The position numbers and the translations under genes are program-made. A stretch of 64,000 bases of DNA from Chionoecetes opilio (taxonomy: Eukaryota; Arthropoda; Malacostraca; Decapoda; Majidae): contig JACEEZ010021753.1 of NCBI GenBank assembly GCA_016584305.1, forward strand, positions 92,501 to 156,500. The letters are read 5' to 3'. Below are positions 24,839 to 36,278 of this stretch, piece after piece. How positions within the stretch are numbered: the stretch's first letter is position 1; each line of letters begins with the position of its first letter. The notes beneath the pieces were generated by a model. The model worked only from the letters and a program-made list of their open reading frames with translations, did no database searches and had not been told where the DNA came from.

Positions 24839-25346
24839 CCAATTAATAATAGGCGCTGATTATTTTGGGCGATTCCTAAGTAAGGTCATCAAAAGACATA
24901 ACATTTCCATGTTCACCAGTGTCGGTGGTGATGTTATAATGGGACCTATCCCACAAACCACTCACCAGCCTGAACAAGAGGAATGCATTCCTAGTCATGC
25001 ACAACCCCTCTTGGTTGCTAGAATAGGGACTCCATTAGTACCCACTCAAATCAATGAGTTATTGGAAGAAGGGGATATCCCCGTGCACAAATTATGGGAT
25101 CTAGAAACTATCGGTATCATACCCGAACAGTTACCTGAAGAGGATCAAAATACTCTAGATCACTATGATCACACTGTCAATCATGTTAATGGTAAATATG
25201 AAGTAGGTCTACCTTGGCAAATAGATGCCCCTGTGTTACCTTCCAATTATCACATAGTTAAGAGCCTATTAAATAGTTCAATAAGAAAACTGAAGAAAAA
25301 TTGTCTAAATTGGAGTGCTATGATAAGATCATTCAAGATAAATTAA
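24822..25346 (+). pseudogene. BEL/Pao protease-RT linker and RT start
   Basis: Contains LIIGADYFGRFL and the hallmark KLWDLETIGI followed by LPEEDQNTLDHYDHT, YEVGLPWQIDAP.LPSNY. This fixed order is seen just before the RT in Pao/BEL polyproteins. Truncated by stop at 25346; RT continues in broken frames. Confidence 0.85.
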
Positions 25347-25355
25347 AGGATGACT

Positions 25356-25888
25356 TTATCGAAAAACTGGAGGAGCAGTAAATCATGATATAGGACATTA
25401 TTTACCCCACCATGCAGTGGCCAAAGATTCATCAACCACCACCCCCATCAGAATAGTTTTCAATTGTAGTTTCTAAACTAAACAAGATGCTAGTTTAAAT
25501 GACTGTCTGCAGACAGGACCGAGTCTCTTGTCTAATCTAGGAGATGTCCTAATAAAATTCAGAACAGATAAATTCGCCTATGTGGCTGACATCTCTAAGG
25601 CTTTCCTAAGATTAGGTCTAAGGGAAGAAAATAGAAGTTTCACAAAATTCCTATGGCCTGAAAATATATCTCAGGAAGATAGCCCCCTAGCCACATATAG
25701 GTTTAAGTCAGTTCTGTTTGGTTCTTGCTCAAGCCCCTTTCTATTAAATAAAACATTACAGTACCATTTTAAGGGTTCTGATTGTCCAGAATTGTGGAAG
25801 AACTTCTATATGGATAATTTGCAGGGGACAATAAATTCTGAGGAAGAATTATATAGTATCATCGCAAAAAGTTGCTCTAAAATTTTAA
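25356..25888 (+). pseudogene. BEL/Pao reverse transcriptase
   Basis: After broken frames at 25356-25527 (HYLPHHAVAKDSSTTTPIR, then RIVFNCS) the RT is open from 25528: DISKAFLRLGL (first catalytic Asp), FLWPENI, SVLFGSCSSPFLLNKTLQYH and YMDNL at the catalytic box, where family members normally have Y(V)DD; the second Asp is Asn here. The sequence changes abruptly to a LINE protein at about 25888. Confidence 0.85.
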
Positions 25889-26718
25889 TAGGGAAAACGT
25901 ACTGGAAAAGTGTGGCATTACCATCAATACTATATGGGGTTAATGTGATAAATTTAACAAAGCAAGAAATGGATAAATTACAGAGAATTGAAAATGGGGT
26001 GTACCGTCAACTCTTTGGGGCACAGGCATATACACAGGGGGCAGCACTACTAGGGGAAGTGGGAGTATCCAGTGTTAGGAATAGAATAAGGAAGGGACAG
26101 TGGAAGTACTTGAGGTATGTATTAGTAGACGGGAATGACCTAGTGAAAAGGATAGGAGAGGAGATGATTGAGAAAAGACAAAATAAATGGATGCAAGCTG
26201 TAATGAAAGATCTGAGAAAGACTGGAGTCATGAACCAGAGTGTGAGGTGTGAGACAAAGGAGAGTATAAGGAAAAAAATGAGAGAGTTGGACACAAGAGA
26301 ATGGGTGAATGAAATGAATGAAAAAACAAGTTTGAAAATATATAGAAAATGGAGAAAAGAGAAAGGAGGCCAAGAAGAAATATACAGCAATGACCAAGCT
26401 TCAGAACTACTGTTCAAGTGCAGGACAAACAACCTACAACTAAACGACAGAAGGAGGTTCTGGGGAAAAGAAATAACTTGTGATTTATGTGGGGCGGAAA
26501 AGGAGGACTTAAAACATTTTCTGCTATGGTGCCCAGCCTACAGTAATGCAAGAAAGAAAAGTGTGAGGCTACAACAACCTTACCTAGAGGAGGAAGAGGC
26601 TACAACAACCTTACCTAGAGGAGGAAGAGGATATAGTGGGGGAGTATTTGTTCGGAGATGGGAATGTGGAAGAAGCAAAAAGAACAATCAACAGTTTTTG
26701 GATGACCAGAGAAAATAA
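25889..26718 (+). pseudogene. LINE post-RT region fused in frame to the Pao RT
   Basis: From about residue 121 of the 396-residue ORF 25528-26718 the protein becomes the C-terminal part of a non-LTR retrotransposon: ALPSILYGVNVINLTKQE, then LQRIENGVYRQLFGA, a basic helical region, and a CX2CX8HX4C finger (CDLCGAEKEDLKHFLLWC). The ORF stays open across the junction. A 31-bp tandem duplication near 26565-26630 precedes the end. Probably a LINE inserted into, or recombined with, the Pao copy, in frame by chance. Confidence 0.8.
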
Positions 26719-26854
26719 GAAGAAAGAAAAAGAAAGAAACTAATAAGATAGAATAAGAGAAGACAACTAATTAAAGACCCAGACAGCAAGAAGAAACATG
26801 TCAGGGAGTGCCGTTGAAAAAGGCCTGACTGCCGACCCACAACTGTACTGAACT

Positions 26855-26975
26855 GAACAACACTCACAGCACACCTGCATCGTCTGCAGCTCACGCCCGA
26901 CCCGCACTGGTGCAGGAACGTCCCAGAGTCCATCGAGCACTTCCTGCTGCAGTGTCCTCGCTTCCACTCCCACTG
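26855..26975 (+). pseudogene. second LINE C-terminal finger fragment
   Basis: Across two frames the + strand reads CIVCSS, then WCRNVPESIEHFLLQCPRFHSH, the CX2C...H...C finger at the end of many non-LTR retrotransposon ORFs. Sequence is unlike the preceding LINE tail, so this is a separate remnant. 26980-27150 has no further recognisable coding. Confidence 0.55.
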
Positions 26976-27864
26976 ATAACTTCTACGTGGTCACCTCATC
27001 GCCCTGAACGTCACCACTTTGACCTGACCCCCTGCTGCCGCCGCTGCCGTCTACCCATCACACGCCCCGCGTCATCCGCCTCACCTGTGCCTTCCTGAGC
27101 AGACTAATCAACTCTCGAGACTGATTACTTCACGGCTTACACCAGGGCAAAATATCCCCCCTTAGACATCACCCCCCTTTCACAAAAACAACAACAACAA
27201 CAAAAACAACTTTTTGGGCAACCCTTTGATACCTTTGAAAAATTTTGTACGTTATCGGCGAATTAAAGGTGGGTCGCCACTCATGCCGGGTATGTGTGTG
27301 TGGTGTGTGTGTGTGTGTGTGTGTGGTGTTGTGTGTTTGTGTGTACTGCCTTTTTCCTTCCTTCAGGCCCTAAATACAGTTTTGTCAGGATTTTATGTAC
27401 CTAGGGTACCGGGAACTGTCGAAACAAACCTCTTTTATTTTTTTTTTTTCACGTCACGAATTCGGGTTGGGGTTTTTTGACAGCCCAAAAACCCTAGGGG
27501 GTCCCTGGAACTGTCCCCGGGTAGGAAACTCGCCGACGAAACGAGTGTTCCTATTTATCACGTCGGCGATGTTCCCTAACCCGTGTTTCTGCTTTCGGGG
27601 ATTAAATATTACCAACAATACCCTGAATAGTTAGGCTAGTTATGTGGTTAGTTGGGTTAATTCCTTTTCATATATTACAAGTTGAACTTTTTGCCGAAAA
27701 TGTACACGTGGGCGAGTGTTCCAAGGTCGGGGGGTTTCTGGTGGTGTTTGGGCAGAGTTCCTATCTTTACAGTTGCAAAAACCTCCTGGCGGGGTGGTTG
27801 GTCTGGGGGTTTGCAGTCCTTTGAGGAGGCGTTAGAGGCCTACACAGCAAATGGGAATAAAAAA

Positions 27865-28095
27865 CGGTATTATTTTGCACTAGGACCGAAATTGCCTACA
27901 CATTGGGGATTTTTGGTTTTTCTGTTTACCTTATTAAATTCTGGGAAACTTCTCTATGAGCTTCCGTCGCAAATCATTACTTTTGGAGATTGACTGTTGT
28001 TTTATAGGGGGCGAAGACAAGGGGTTTTACGTCCGCCCCACTTTTCTTCCTCTTTGACCTGCATCGCCTCTGTTCTTCCTTGCCCTGGAAGGGGA
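27865..28095. repeat. arm of the 3360-3861 MITE family, longer form
   Basis: Shares 'cggtattattttgcactagg', GTTTACCTTATT, CTTCCGTCGCAAATCATTAC, TTGGAGAT, 'tgttttataggg' and 'gacctgcatcgcctc' with 3360-3590. The complementary arm (ccctataaaacaac...ttgcaacggaagctcatagag) is at 30775-30895. The two may be the terminal repeats of a roughly 3-kb element. Confidence 0.55.
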
Positions 28096-28203
28096 ATGTT
28101 TTAAACATTATACGAAAAATTTTAAAAACAAAAAAGATTTTAAAAGGGGAAAAAAAACCAAGCTTGGCTTAAATCCTTACATCCCCAAAAAGGTAAACAG
28201 AAA

Positions 28204-29060
28204 ACCACATTGTAAAGTGAATGTCATTGTGAATTGGCTGAAATAGCGACTTTTCTTTGTAACTGAAAACTGACTCCAATTTGGGTTTCGCATCCCCGAT
28301 AACTTTTTGGAACTCATTTTGCAAGCAAATCTTTTCTAAAAAAAATTTGCAATTTACAAGGGGGGGGGGCCTTTTTTGTTTTGAAAAAAAAAAAAAATTC
28401 TTCAAAAATTTAAAAAACATGGCAATAAGTGCAACATGCTTGAAAAAGAAAATTCCTTTTATATTTTTATCTTGTAGTAATTTTTGTCTAATTTGTGGTT
28501 TTTGGGAAATATCTGGAAGTTCATGTCATTGTAAATTGGCTAAAATGGGGATTTTTTAATCATTGTACGAAAACGGGGGACTCCAGATTCGTTTCACATG
28601 CCCGAAACGGTTGGGAAAACAAATTTTCAAGCAAATCTGTTTTTCAAAAATTTTGAAAATTTTGCAAGGGCAACTTGATTTGTTTTAATTTTTATTTTTT
28701 ATTTTTTTTTTCAATTTTAAAAAAAACTATGGCAGATATGTCAAACTTGTAAGAAGTAAATATGAAGTAATCAAGGCCTTCATTTGGCACAAAGCAAAAA
28801 AAATGTTGATTGTAATAACCAAAAATAGCATATTGTACTTTTTATAAAAAAATTTTAAATTTTTCTCGTCAACCATGGGGGTGTTTTCGAAAGCCGTTAC
28901 TGCATCGTAAAACCTCAAGATAAACCTTTGTTACTTCCAAAGTTTTCCTTTACGGCTCTAGTTATGGGGCAAAATAAAAAAACCTGATTTTCGTAAATTT
29001 CGGATATTTTTGGTAGCCAAAAACCCCGAAAATTTTTTTTTTCCGGGGATGGGTTTCGGG
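28204..29060 (+). repeat. interspersed repeat, noisy copy with a partial tandem copy
   Basis: 28470-29060 aligns with 49716-50280 along its length (tatctggaagt, attggctgaaat-like, 'cctttgttacttc', 'aaaacctgat'). A shorter copy of the first part of the unit is at about 28215-28400. Family unknown; no coding. Confidence 0.6.
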
Positions 29061-30774
29061 GAGCGAAACATCACTGAAACCCCCAGATCCTTTTGGTAAT
29101 AAAATTCCAGCCTCTTGCCTTCAAATAGTAGCCCCCCAGACGCCGGGGTCTTTCCCCCGCAAAAGTCCCCACCTGGGCAAGGCAGCTCAGCGCATTGATC
29201 ACCTTCAGCTTTAGTCCCCGTGATGCCGCTACCCCCTACCAAACCCCCAACCTTGATTGAGGTCTCTCTGCACCCGATATGTCCTTTGCCACGACTATAC
29301 CCGATCTGTCGTATCTTTACCCTTCTGCCAAACGAAATTTTCCCTTGTATTTTGGTCTATTAGAAAAATTTTAGTTTAATTCAGAAATATTTATAGATAT
29401 GCTTTTAGTATCCTTGCACAAACTAATTTGGTATATTGATTACTTTTCGAAATTTTTATAGTAACCGCCCCTTTTTTTAGAAAGGGGAAGATCTGGGCGT
29501 GAAGGGGTTTAGAAAATCTTGAGGACGTCTGCAAACAGGGGGTGTTGGACCAGTGGGGGGGCTGAGAACGAAAGACTGGGGGGCTGCTTGAGTGTCCCCG
29601 GTGAGAGAGAGAGGGGAAAAAAAAAAACCCCACCCTTTTAGTAAAAAAATTGAAAAAAACATATTATTAAACACAATCGCATATGTACCTGTTCTTTGCA
29701 TCACTTTTCCTGCGGCTGTCCATGAGAAGAGACGAGTAAGTTTTGCGATATACACCGGTGGTCCACTTACGCCGGGGAAATCGGGACCCCCCCCGGGGTC
29801 CTAAGTTTGCTCTGGTCGTAAGTCCCCCTATGTTTAAGATTGTTTTTTTTTACTTTGTACCTTACCCCTCTAAAGGCAGTGGCTACTAGGCCCCGGGATG
29901 GCGGCCCTGGGGGCACCTTGGGGGCTGTGATGGTTGGCCCTCGCCCGTGTGGCCAGGCAGAATGATAAAATAATGTGTAATGATATTTAATCCTTTTTCT
30001 CATTTTTTGATCAACATTTTCATTATTCATTATTGTTATAACCATGTATCACCGAGTTCATCCCCGATGAAAACCCAAAACCTTTCTCACCGCCTATCGG
30101 GGCCCCTAAGAACACCCACATGCTACCCAAATCTCCCTAGGTTGCGAGTACGGGGGAGGACACGGGGGGGCATGAGCCTCTAACACAGGCGTCACTAAAA
30201 AACCCCCTGCCCACCACCCGGGGGGGGGGGCCCCAACCATCATCACCCTCGATCACTTGAGGGCCCTAAAGTGTGGCCTCCAGGGCCTCCCCATTCCCCC
30301 CTTGTTTTCACTCCCTACAGGCGCTATGGGGAAACCAAAAAAAACGGAAAAAAAAATTAAATTTATCACATTTACCGCCGGGCCCGAAAAAAAGTCGAAA
30401 GTCTATGTTTGTAGGTTAAGTGGGGCGAATATTTTTTACATATATGTGACCATTCTACGAGCATTGACAATTAGTTTTTTTTATAGGCCTAGCTTGGATC
30501 TTTTATGCAGAACTTTTAAACGCGTTTCTGATAAACTTTATTTATGGCGAATTTTTTAATTTTTTTTTGGCAATTCGCGTAAAAAGCTAAATGTAACGGG
30601 CCCGTTTTGACGCTTCGGTCACCGTGGTAAAAGGGGTTAATGGGAAAAAGTGTTTTGAGCCACTAAATCTGCTAAAGAACTAAAGCCAAATCTGTAAAAA
30701 AAAAAGTTCCATAAAGGGAAGAACAAGGCATGCAGTCACAAAGGAAAAGATTTGGGCTCACGAAACCCTTGTCG

Positions 30775-30895
30775 CTCGCCTCCCTATAAAACAACACATT
30801 TCTCCAAACTAATTATTTGCAACGGAAGCTCATAGAGAAAATGTTTCCTAAATCCAATAAGTAAACAAAAACCAAACCCCCAAAGGGACCCTCCC
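30775..30895. repeat. opposite arm of the longer MITE-family element
   Basis: Reverse complement of the 27865-28095 arm, including CCCTATAAAACAAC, CAACGGAAGCTCATAGAG and AGTAAACA. Confidence 0.5.
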
Positions 30896-32935
30896 AAAAC
30901 TACGTCACGTTTTTTTTACATCGTGCTTTGGGGAAAAGGGCGGGGGTCCGCGGGGGGGCCCTACAAGGGAAAACTACGGCGAGGGAAAAATTTTGATTAT
31001 TTGGCGAAATTGATTTTCCCGGGTGCTAATACAGTGCTCTGTTCTCGCTGACACACTATAAAAAAGACCTGAGGAAATTGGCTGATGTGCCAAAGGGTTT
31101 TAAAAAACCAAAAAAACAATCAAAACGAGCCCCGGGCAAAAAAGGGACACTGGTAGGTCTAATGTTTCCCTATCACTTGCTTATTCTTAATGAGACTCTG
31201 CTGTGACTGTTTTCCTGTTTAGAAGCCTTTTCACATCAAACCCTCACCTAGGTCTTCTCTATGTTTTTCACGAGACGGAAAATAGCACCTGGAATTCAAT
31301 TTCGCCAAACAAATCGAAAATTTTTTCATCGTCGTAGTCTTTTCTTTGTAGGTTTACTATTCTGGGTTTTGTAGTATTAAAATACCTTTTTAATTTAGTT
31401 CCTTTTGTTGTCTTTCCCCATAAAAAGGGGTTTTACTCATGGTTTAATTGGGCTTGACGAGCCAATGAAAAACTCTTGATCTATCCAACTCCCACCTTTG
31501 CTTTGATTTATCTTATTACTCCATCCATAAACAAGTTCTAAACCACCGGACATTCCCATCCCCTTTCCCCATGGATACCTGGTAGTATGTCGTCTCCGAT
31601 ATTTTTTTTCCCTACACAAAACGGGGAAAACTCGCCGACGGTAATGGCAGGTTTGATTTTGCTTTGATTTATCTCATTTCTCCATCCACAAACAAGTTAC
31701 ATAACCACGGTGACATTACCCATCCTTGCCCCATGGTACCTGGTCTCTCGTCTACCCAAAAACTCGTCCCTCATAAAACGGGGAAAATCGCCGAGTAAAA
31801 GTTGGTTTTGGGGGAATAAAGGACGAGAGTTGCGCGGGTCGTTTTTTAGAGACCAGACTGTTTTTTTTGGCCTACAATAGGTGCTTGTTTTTTAAAGGGG
31901 ATAGTTTTTTTAATGGGTTTCGCAAAAAAAAAAATTCTCCATTAAAAAAAGCACCTATTTTAGGGCCAAAAAAAATATCTGTGTCTCGAAAACGCGCGCA
32001 AATCTCGTCCATTATTACCCCTAACCTAACCATTCCGCGGGGGAGTTTTCCCCTTTATGTAGGACGAGCTTTGGGTAACGAGAGTACCCGTACCATAGCA
32101 AGGATGGGGAATGTCACCGTGTTATCCCTTGTTTTTGGATGGGTAATGAATAATCAAACAAAATCAACCCAGCCATTACCGTTAGCTTTTCCCGATATGT
32201 GAGGGAGAAAAAAATTTGTAGACGCAGTACCGGATATCATGAGGGAAGGATGGATAATGTCACAGTGGGTTTTGCACTTGTTATGGATGGGCAAAAAGAT
32301 AAAACAAAGCAAAAGTTGGGGAGTTGGTACAACTCAAGAGTATTCATTGGCTCTCAGTAAAACTTAAAACCTGATTTCCACTACTTATTTGAGGAAAAAA
32401 AAACAAAGGGAAATCAATTAATAAGGGTATTTTTAAAATATCATAACCAGAATATGTACCCTACAAAGAGAAAACTAACTACGACGATGAAAAATTTTTA
32501 GTTGTTTTGGGCGAAATTGATATTCCAGGTCTATTTTCCGTGCTCGCTGACAACATAGAAAGACCTAGGTGATGGTTGATTTCAAGGCTTCTAAAAACCC
32601 GGAAAAAAAGTCACAGCAGTCCATTAAGAAGTAAGCAAATGGTAGGGACCATTCGTACCTACCAGTTGCTTACCCTTTTTACGAGGCCGTTATGACTCTG
32701 TTTTCTTTGGGTTTTAAAAAACCCCTGCACATCAGCCATTACCTCAGGGCTTTTTCTATGTGTTGCCCCCCCGAGAACGAGGGACTGTAAAATAGACCCG
32801 GAATATCAAATTTTCCCCAAAAAAACTTAAATTCTTCCCCTCGGTAGTTTTCCCTTCGTAGGTCCACCCCGGGGGACCCCGCCTTACCCCCCATGCACCG
32901 TGTAAACAAAACGTGACGTATTATGTCTGGGCCCA
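30895..32935. repeat. ~2-kb palindrome with short centre
   Basis: The left arm from about 30895 matches the reverse complement of the right arm ending at about 32935, centred near 31915. Examples: TACGTCACGTTTT at the left end against AAAACGTGACGTA at 32910; TTTGCTTTGATTTATC (31500, 31660) against its complement at 32145 and 32300; GGCC..CAATAGGTGCTT (31869) against AAGCACCTATTTTAGGGCC (31950). The outer 430 bp of each arm is itself palindromic (30960-31390 and 32445-32880). No coding. Confidence 0.7.
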
Positions 32936-33544
32936 TTGTGTAGGAAATTTTGGGCTTGTAAAATTATACCGAAAAATTTTTGAAATGTCCGGAATTTCAC
33001 ATCCGTTACCGATTTTTTTAAAAATTACCCAATTTTTAAAATGTACTTACGGGGGAAAAGAGAAGGGGGAGAGGGTTCTCCGGGTGTCATCTTTCCCTAC
33101 GGGAGCATCAAAGCATGCCCTATTTCCCGGTTCCGTGGGAAATTTTTCTTTGTTATATATAAGTCCGTATTAGTCTGGGGTTTACGTCGCGCCAGTCTTT
33201 TTGAAGCACGGTTGTGGTGTTTGCAATGGTTGACTTGTTTTTTGGGGCCTTGTCGCCACAGCTGCTCCCCCCCCACCAAACAGGCCCTAACCTAATTTAA
33301 TTACCTAATAATACACTATAATGCTGCAGTATGATTACAGGGGGTCCCCTTAAACGAGCATTCGGTAAACAGAAACCGATGTCAGATGTTAAATTAGGGT
33401 CTATTTTCAATATACAGATCGAAAATCCAATATAGACATTCAAACTGGGGTGAGTAAAATTATCAAGTTCCAAAAGCGCGCCCTCCCCTCCCGGGCTGGA
33501 CAAAAGGGGGGTTTTGGGTTTACCCCAGTGAGGTTACCCTAGCA

Positions 33545-33750
33545 AACCTGACCTAAGGGTAATTTAAACATATGGCAAAAAGGCCCGACATTTTGGGGTA
33601 TTACAGGTGTGCGGCCCCCCAAACCCTTGGACCGCAGTCAGGTCCCTATAGCAAGCGTGCCTGAGGGGAATTAAACTATGGCGCGGCCTGACCTTTAGGG
33701 GGAATTACAGGTGTGCGGGCCCCCAAACCCTTTGGGGCGCTACACTACCC
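33545..33750. repeat. ~110-bp tandem duplication
   Basis: The motif 'ttacaggtgtgcggSccccc' with 'aaaccctt' and upstream 'taattta/aattaaactatggc' occurs twice about 110 bp apart (33600 and 33707). Noisy sequence; no gene. Confidence 0.6.
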
Positions 33751-34167
33751 CTTCTCTTGTATCACGCGGCATCCCCTACATTACAACTCTCTTTTTTCTT
33801 GTTTGCATGTTTTTTGTTTAAATTTAAAGTGCAGGGATGTTTTTTGTGTGCTATTTTTTTCTTTCAAATGCTTTTTTTTTACGAATAGGTAGTACAGTGT
33901 GGTAAAATAGCGCTGTATGTTTGTTGTGTTTGTTAAGTTTATTTTAGCTTGAAAAACGTGTTTTTATTTATAAATTTTTTTTTTTTGTGGGGTCCTGGAA
34001 ACCAACCTTATTTTCCATTAGTTTTTTTGTTTCGTTATAAGGAATTTTGCTTTATGATATGTCAGGTGGAACCCAACTGTCGTATCTTCGGGACCTCCCT
34101 TAATATATATATATTTTAATATATTAAAATTTTATAATATATATATATATATAATATATTAATTTAT

Positions 34168-35331
34168 TTACGTAAACCCTCTTTTATTCGGGCTAATTGG
34201 GCCCAAAGGGGTGGGCCAGTAATGCAAAGGGCCGAATAAAGCAAGGATAAAAATAAAAATAATATTAATAATAATAAAAAAAAAAAAAAAATAATAAACT
34301 AATGAATATGAACTTTCTAAGCATGCAATATCAATAAAAAAATAAAAACATGTAAATAAAAAAATTACAGTAAAAAAAACACACTACGTACTGTACAGGA
34401 GTTGTACATACTATCATCCCAGTCTGGCAGCGGGGGCCGGCGCAGTATATGATGGCGGGGATTTCCTCCTCCTTCTTGGGGTTTTTGTAGGGCTGTGAGG
34501 GCCCCTTGAGGGTCCCCACAAACCCGGGGGATATCCTAGATGCTATCACAGGGGGGGTCTGACCTTCTTCCCCAGGAAGGCAAGTGAGGTGGGTGACACG
34601 TGTTGTCCTGGAGGGAGGCGGGCGCCAGGCGGGCAGGGCCCTGCCAGCATGGGCAGGGTTTTACTCATTATATTATTTTTACATCGCGGGGTTATGGGGG
34701 ATTTTACACTGTCTTATTTTAGGTCTGTAGTACCCCCGCGTGTCACCTTAAATAAGGGGTTTTTTAAAAGGGGTTTAGTGGCGGGTACCCGTGACGGGGA
34801 AACATTCTTGCCGCGGGCCCTCCCCCAAACCCAAAGGAAAAATGCCGGTGCATGACCTTTAAAGGGCCCGTCAAAAAGCTTGTTGACTGTGATTGGTCGA
34901 GAAGTTTTAGAAACAGTTTTGTCCCTTGGCTGGTGACTGATGACAATTTGTGACGTCATTACTCATCCAAACCCGTCAGGGCCTTCCTAACCCTTTTTTC
35001 TACCCAAAAAAGCGAAGCTTGCTGGATACGTAGTAAGGGGAGGTATATCTAGGCGGGGGGGGGGCGGGGGTAGCTGGGTACGACCTCCGTTGCGGATCTG
35101 GGTCCAAGGCCAAAAGGCCTCAGATCACTCGCCATCAACATTTGGGCACAACAAAAAACCCCAACTACAGTTAAAAGTATATGCTCATTGATGGATTATA
35201 AATGCTCTGCCCCGGCTGCCTGGGCCCCTAACCTACTCACCACTCATGACACCCACCTACCTCCCCCTCTCCACAAAAAAAAAAAAAAGGGTCCGAAAAA
35301 TGGGTCCGGATACGAGAGGGGTTTTTTTACT
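34168..35331. mobile_element. pogo/Tigger-like element, degraded
   Basis: The left end reads GTAAACCCTCTTTTATTCGG. The right end, reverse-complemented, starts CAGTAAAAAAACCCCTCTCG and continues with TATCCGGAC. These resemble the CAGTAAAACCTCTC...TTCGG ends at 59314 and 63722. No transposase is readable between them. Family naming is from the terminal sequence only. Confidence 0.45.
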
Positions 35332-36098
35332 GATATATTAATTTTATATATTTTATATTATAATATTATATATATATTTGGGGGCTGTGACCCCCAAACT
35401 GCCTTTATGTTTTTCAAATAGACCCCCCGCGGTATTCTTTTATTCTAGGACCAAAATTCAGGTAAATATGCAGTTTCAACCCATACTGGGGTGGCTGTGT
35501 GCTCCCCCCGAATCCCCTTGTGTTATTTTTCATTTGCGACGGCGGGGGCTGTTGTAAGGGTTAGCAATACTCCTTATGATGAAAACGAAATGGCATTTGG
35601 GTACTTTTAAACCAGCAATTGAGAATGAGGTCAAAAGTGCTCTTTGCCTATGTATTTTGATGTGTTTGGAATGATAGTCATATTGGAATCGTCAGAAATG
35701 CCTCATTTTGCAGTTAATTTTTGGTCTAATGTATTACATAGTGTAAAATTTCAGCTGGTAAATATCTGTGTGTGATCCATTTTGTGTTGCATTTATTTCA
35801 GGTGGTGTTGAGTGAGAGAGAGAGACTGAGACAAGTACAGAACAGAAGAGAGAGACAGACATACCCACACCAATAACATCAATAAAAATGAGAGAGAGAG
35901 AGAGAAATAGACAGATATATATTGAGAAATAGAGAACACAAGAGAGATGAAAGAAGAGAGAGAGAGACACACATAAAGACAGTTATAAAACACAGGACAG
36001 TTTAATAAAAATACCGATTGAGATAGACAGAGACACAACAACCCACCACCACAACCCTCCACCCCCCAACCCCCCCACCCCCCCACCCCCCCACCACC
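35332..36098 (+). promoter_or_regulatory. 5' flank and 5' UTR region of POLR3A
   Basis: Non-coding sequence before the ATG. It has an AT-rich part, a unique stretch 35560-35800, GA-rich tracts (35811-35970) and a C-rich run (36054-36097) that ends CCACC immediately before the ATG. No TATA box or initiator is assigned. The transcription start site cannot be placed from sequence. Confidence 0.3.
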
Positions 36099-36278
36099 AT
36101 GAAGGAGCAGTATAGGGAGACCGATATGGTACGCAACATAGTGGACATACAGTTTGGCGTACTCTCGGCCCAGGACATGCAACAGATGAGTCACGCCCAC
36201 GTTGTGTCCTCCGAGCTGTACTCCGCGCCCGCCGTCACCCGCCAGCCCGCCCCCCACGGCGTGCTGGACCTGCGCATG
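36099..36278 (+). CDS. POLR3A: POLR3A exon 1
   Basis: 60 codons from the [12 protein letters not shown] to GVLDLRM, phase 0, donor ATG|GTAAGG. The last 39 nt of the exon plus the first 11 nt of the intron are repeated at 36683-36732. Confidence 0.95.

Larger units (their letters stand above)
27150..35550. other. second low-quality-looking, homopolymer-rich stretch
   Basis: Same texture as 12900-19950 and no credible gene. Cleaner relatives elsewhere in the window show the same neighbour-base substitutions, for example 28470-29060 against 49716-50280. Normal texture resumes at about 35560. A (GT)n run lies at 27295-27340. 29060-30770 contains nothing I can name. Confidence 0.55.
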
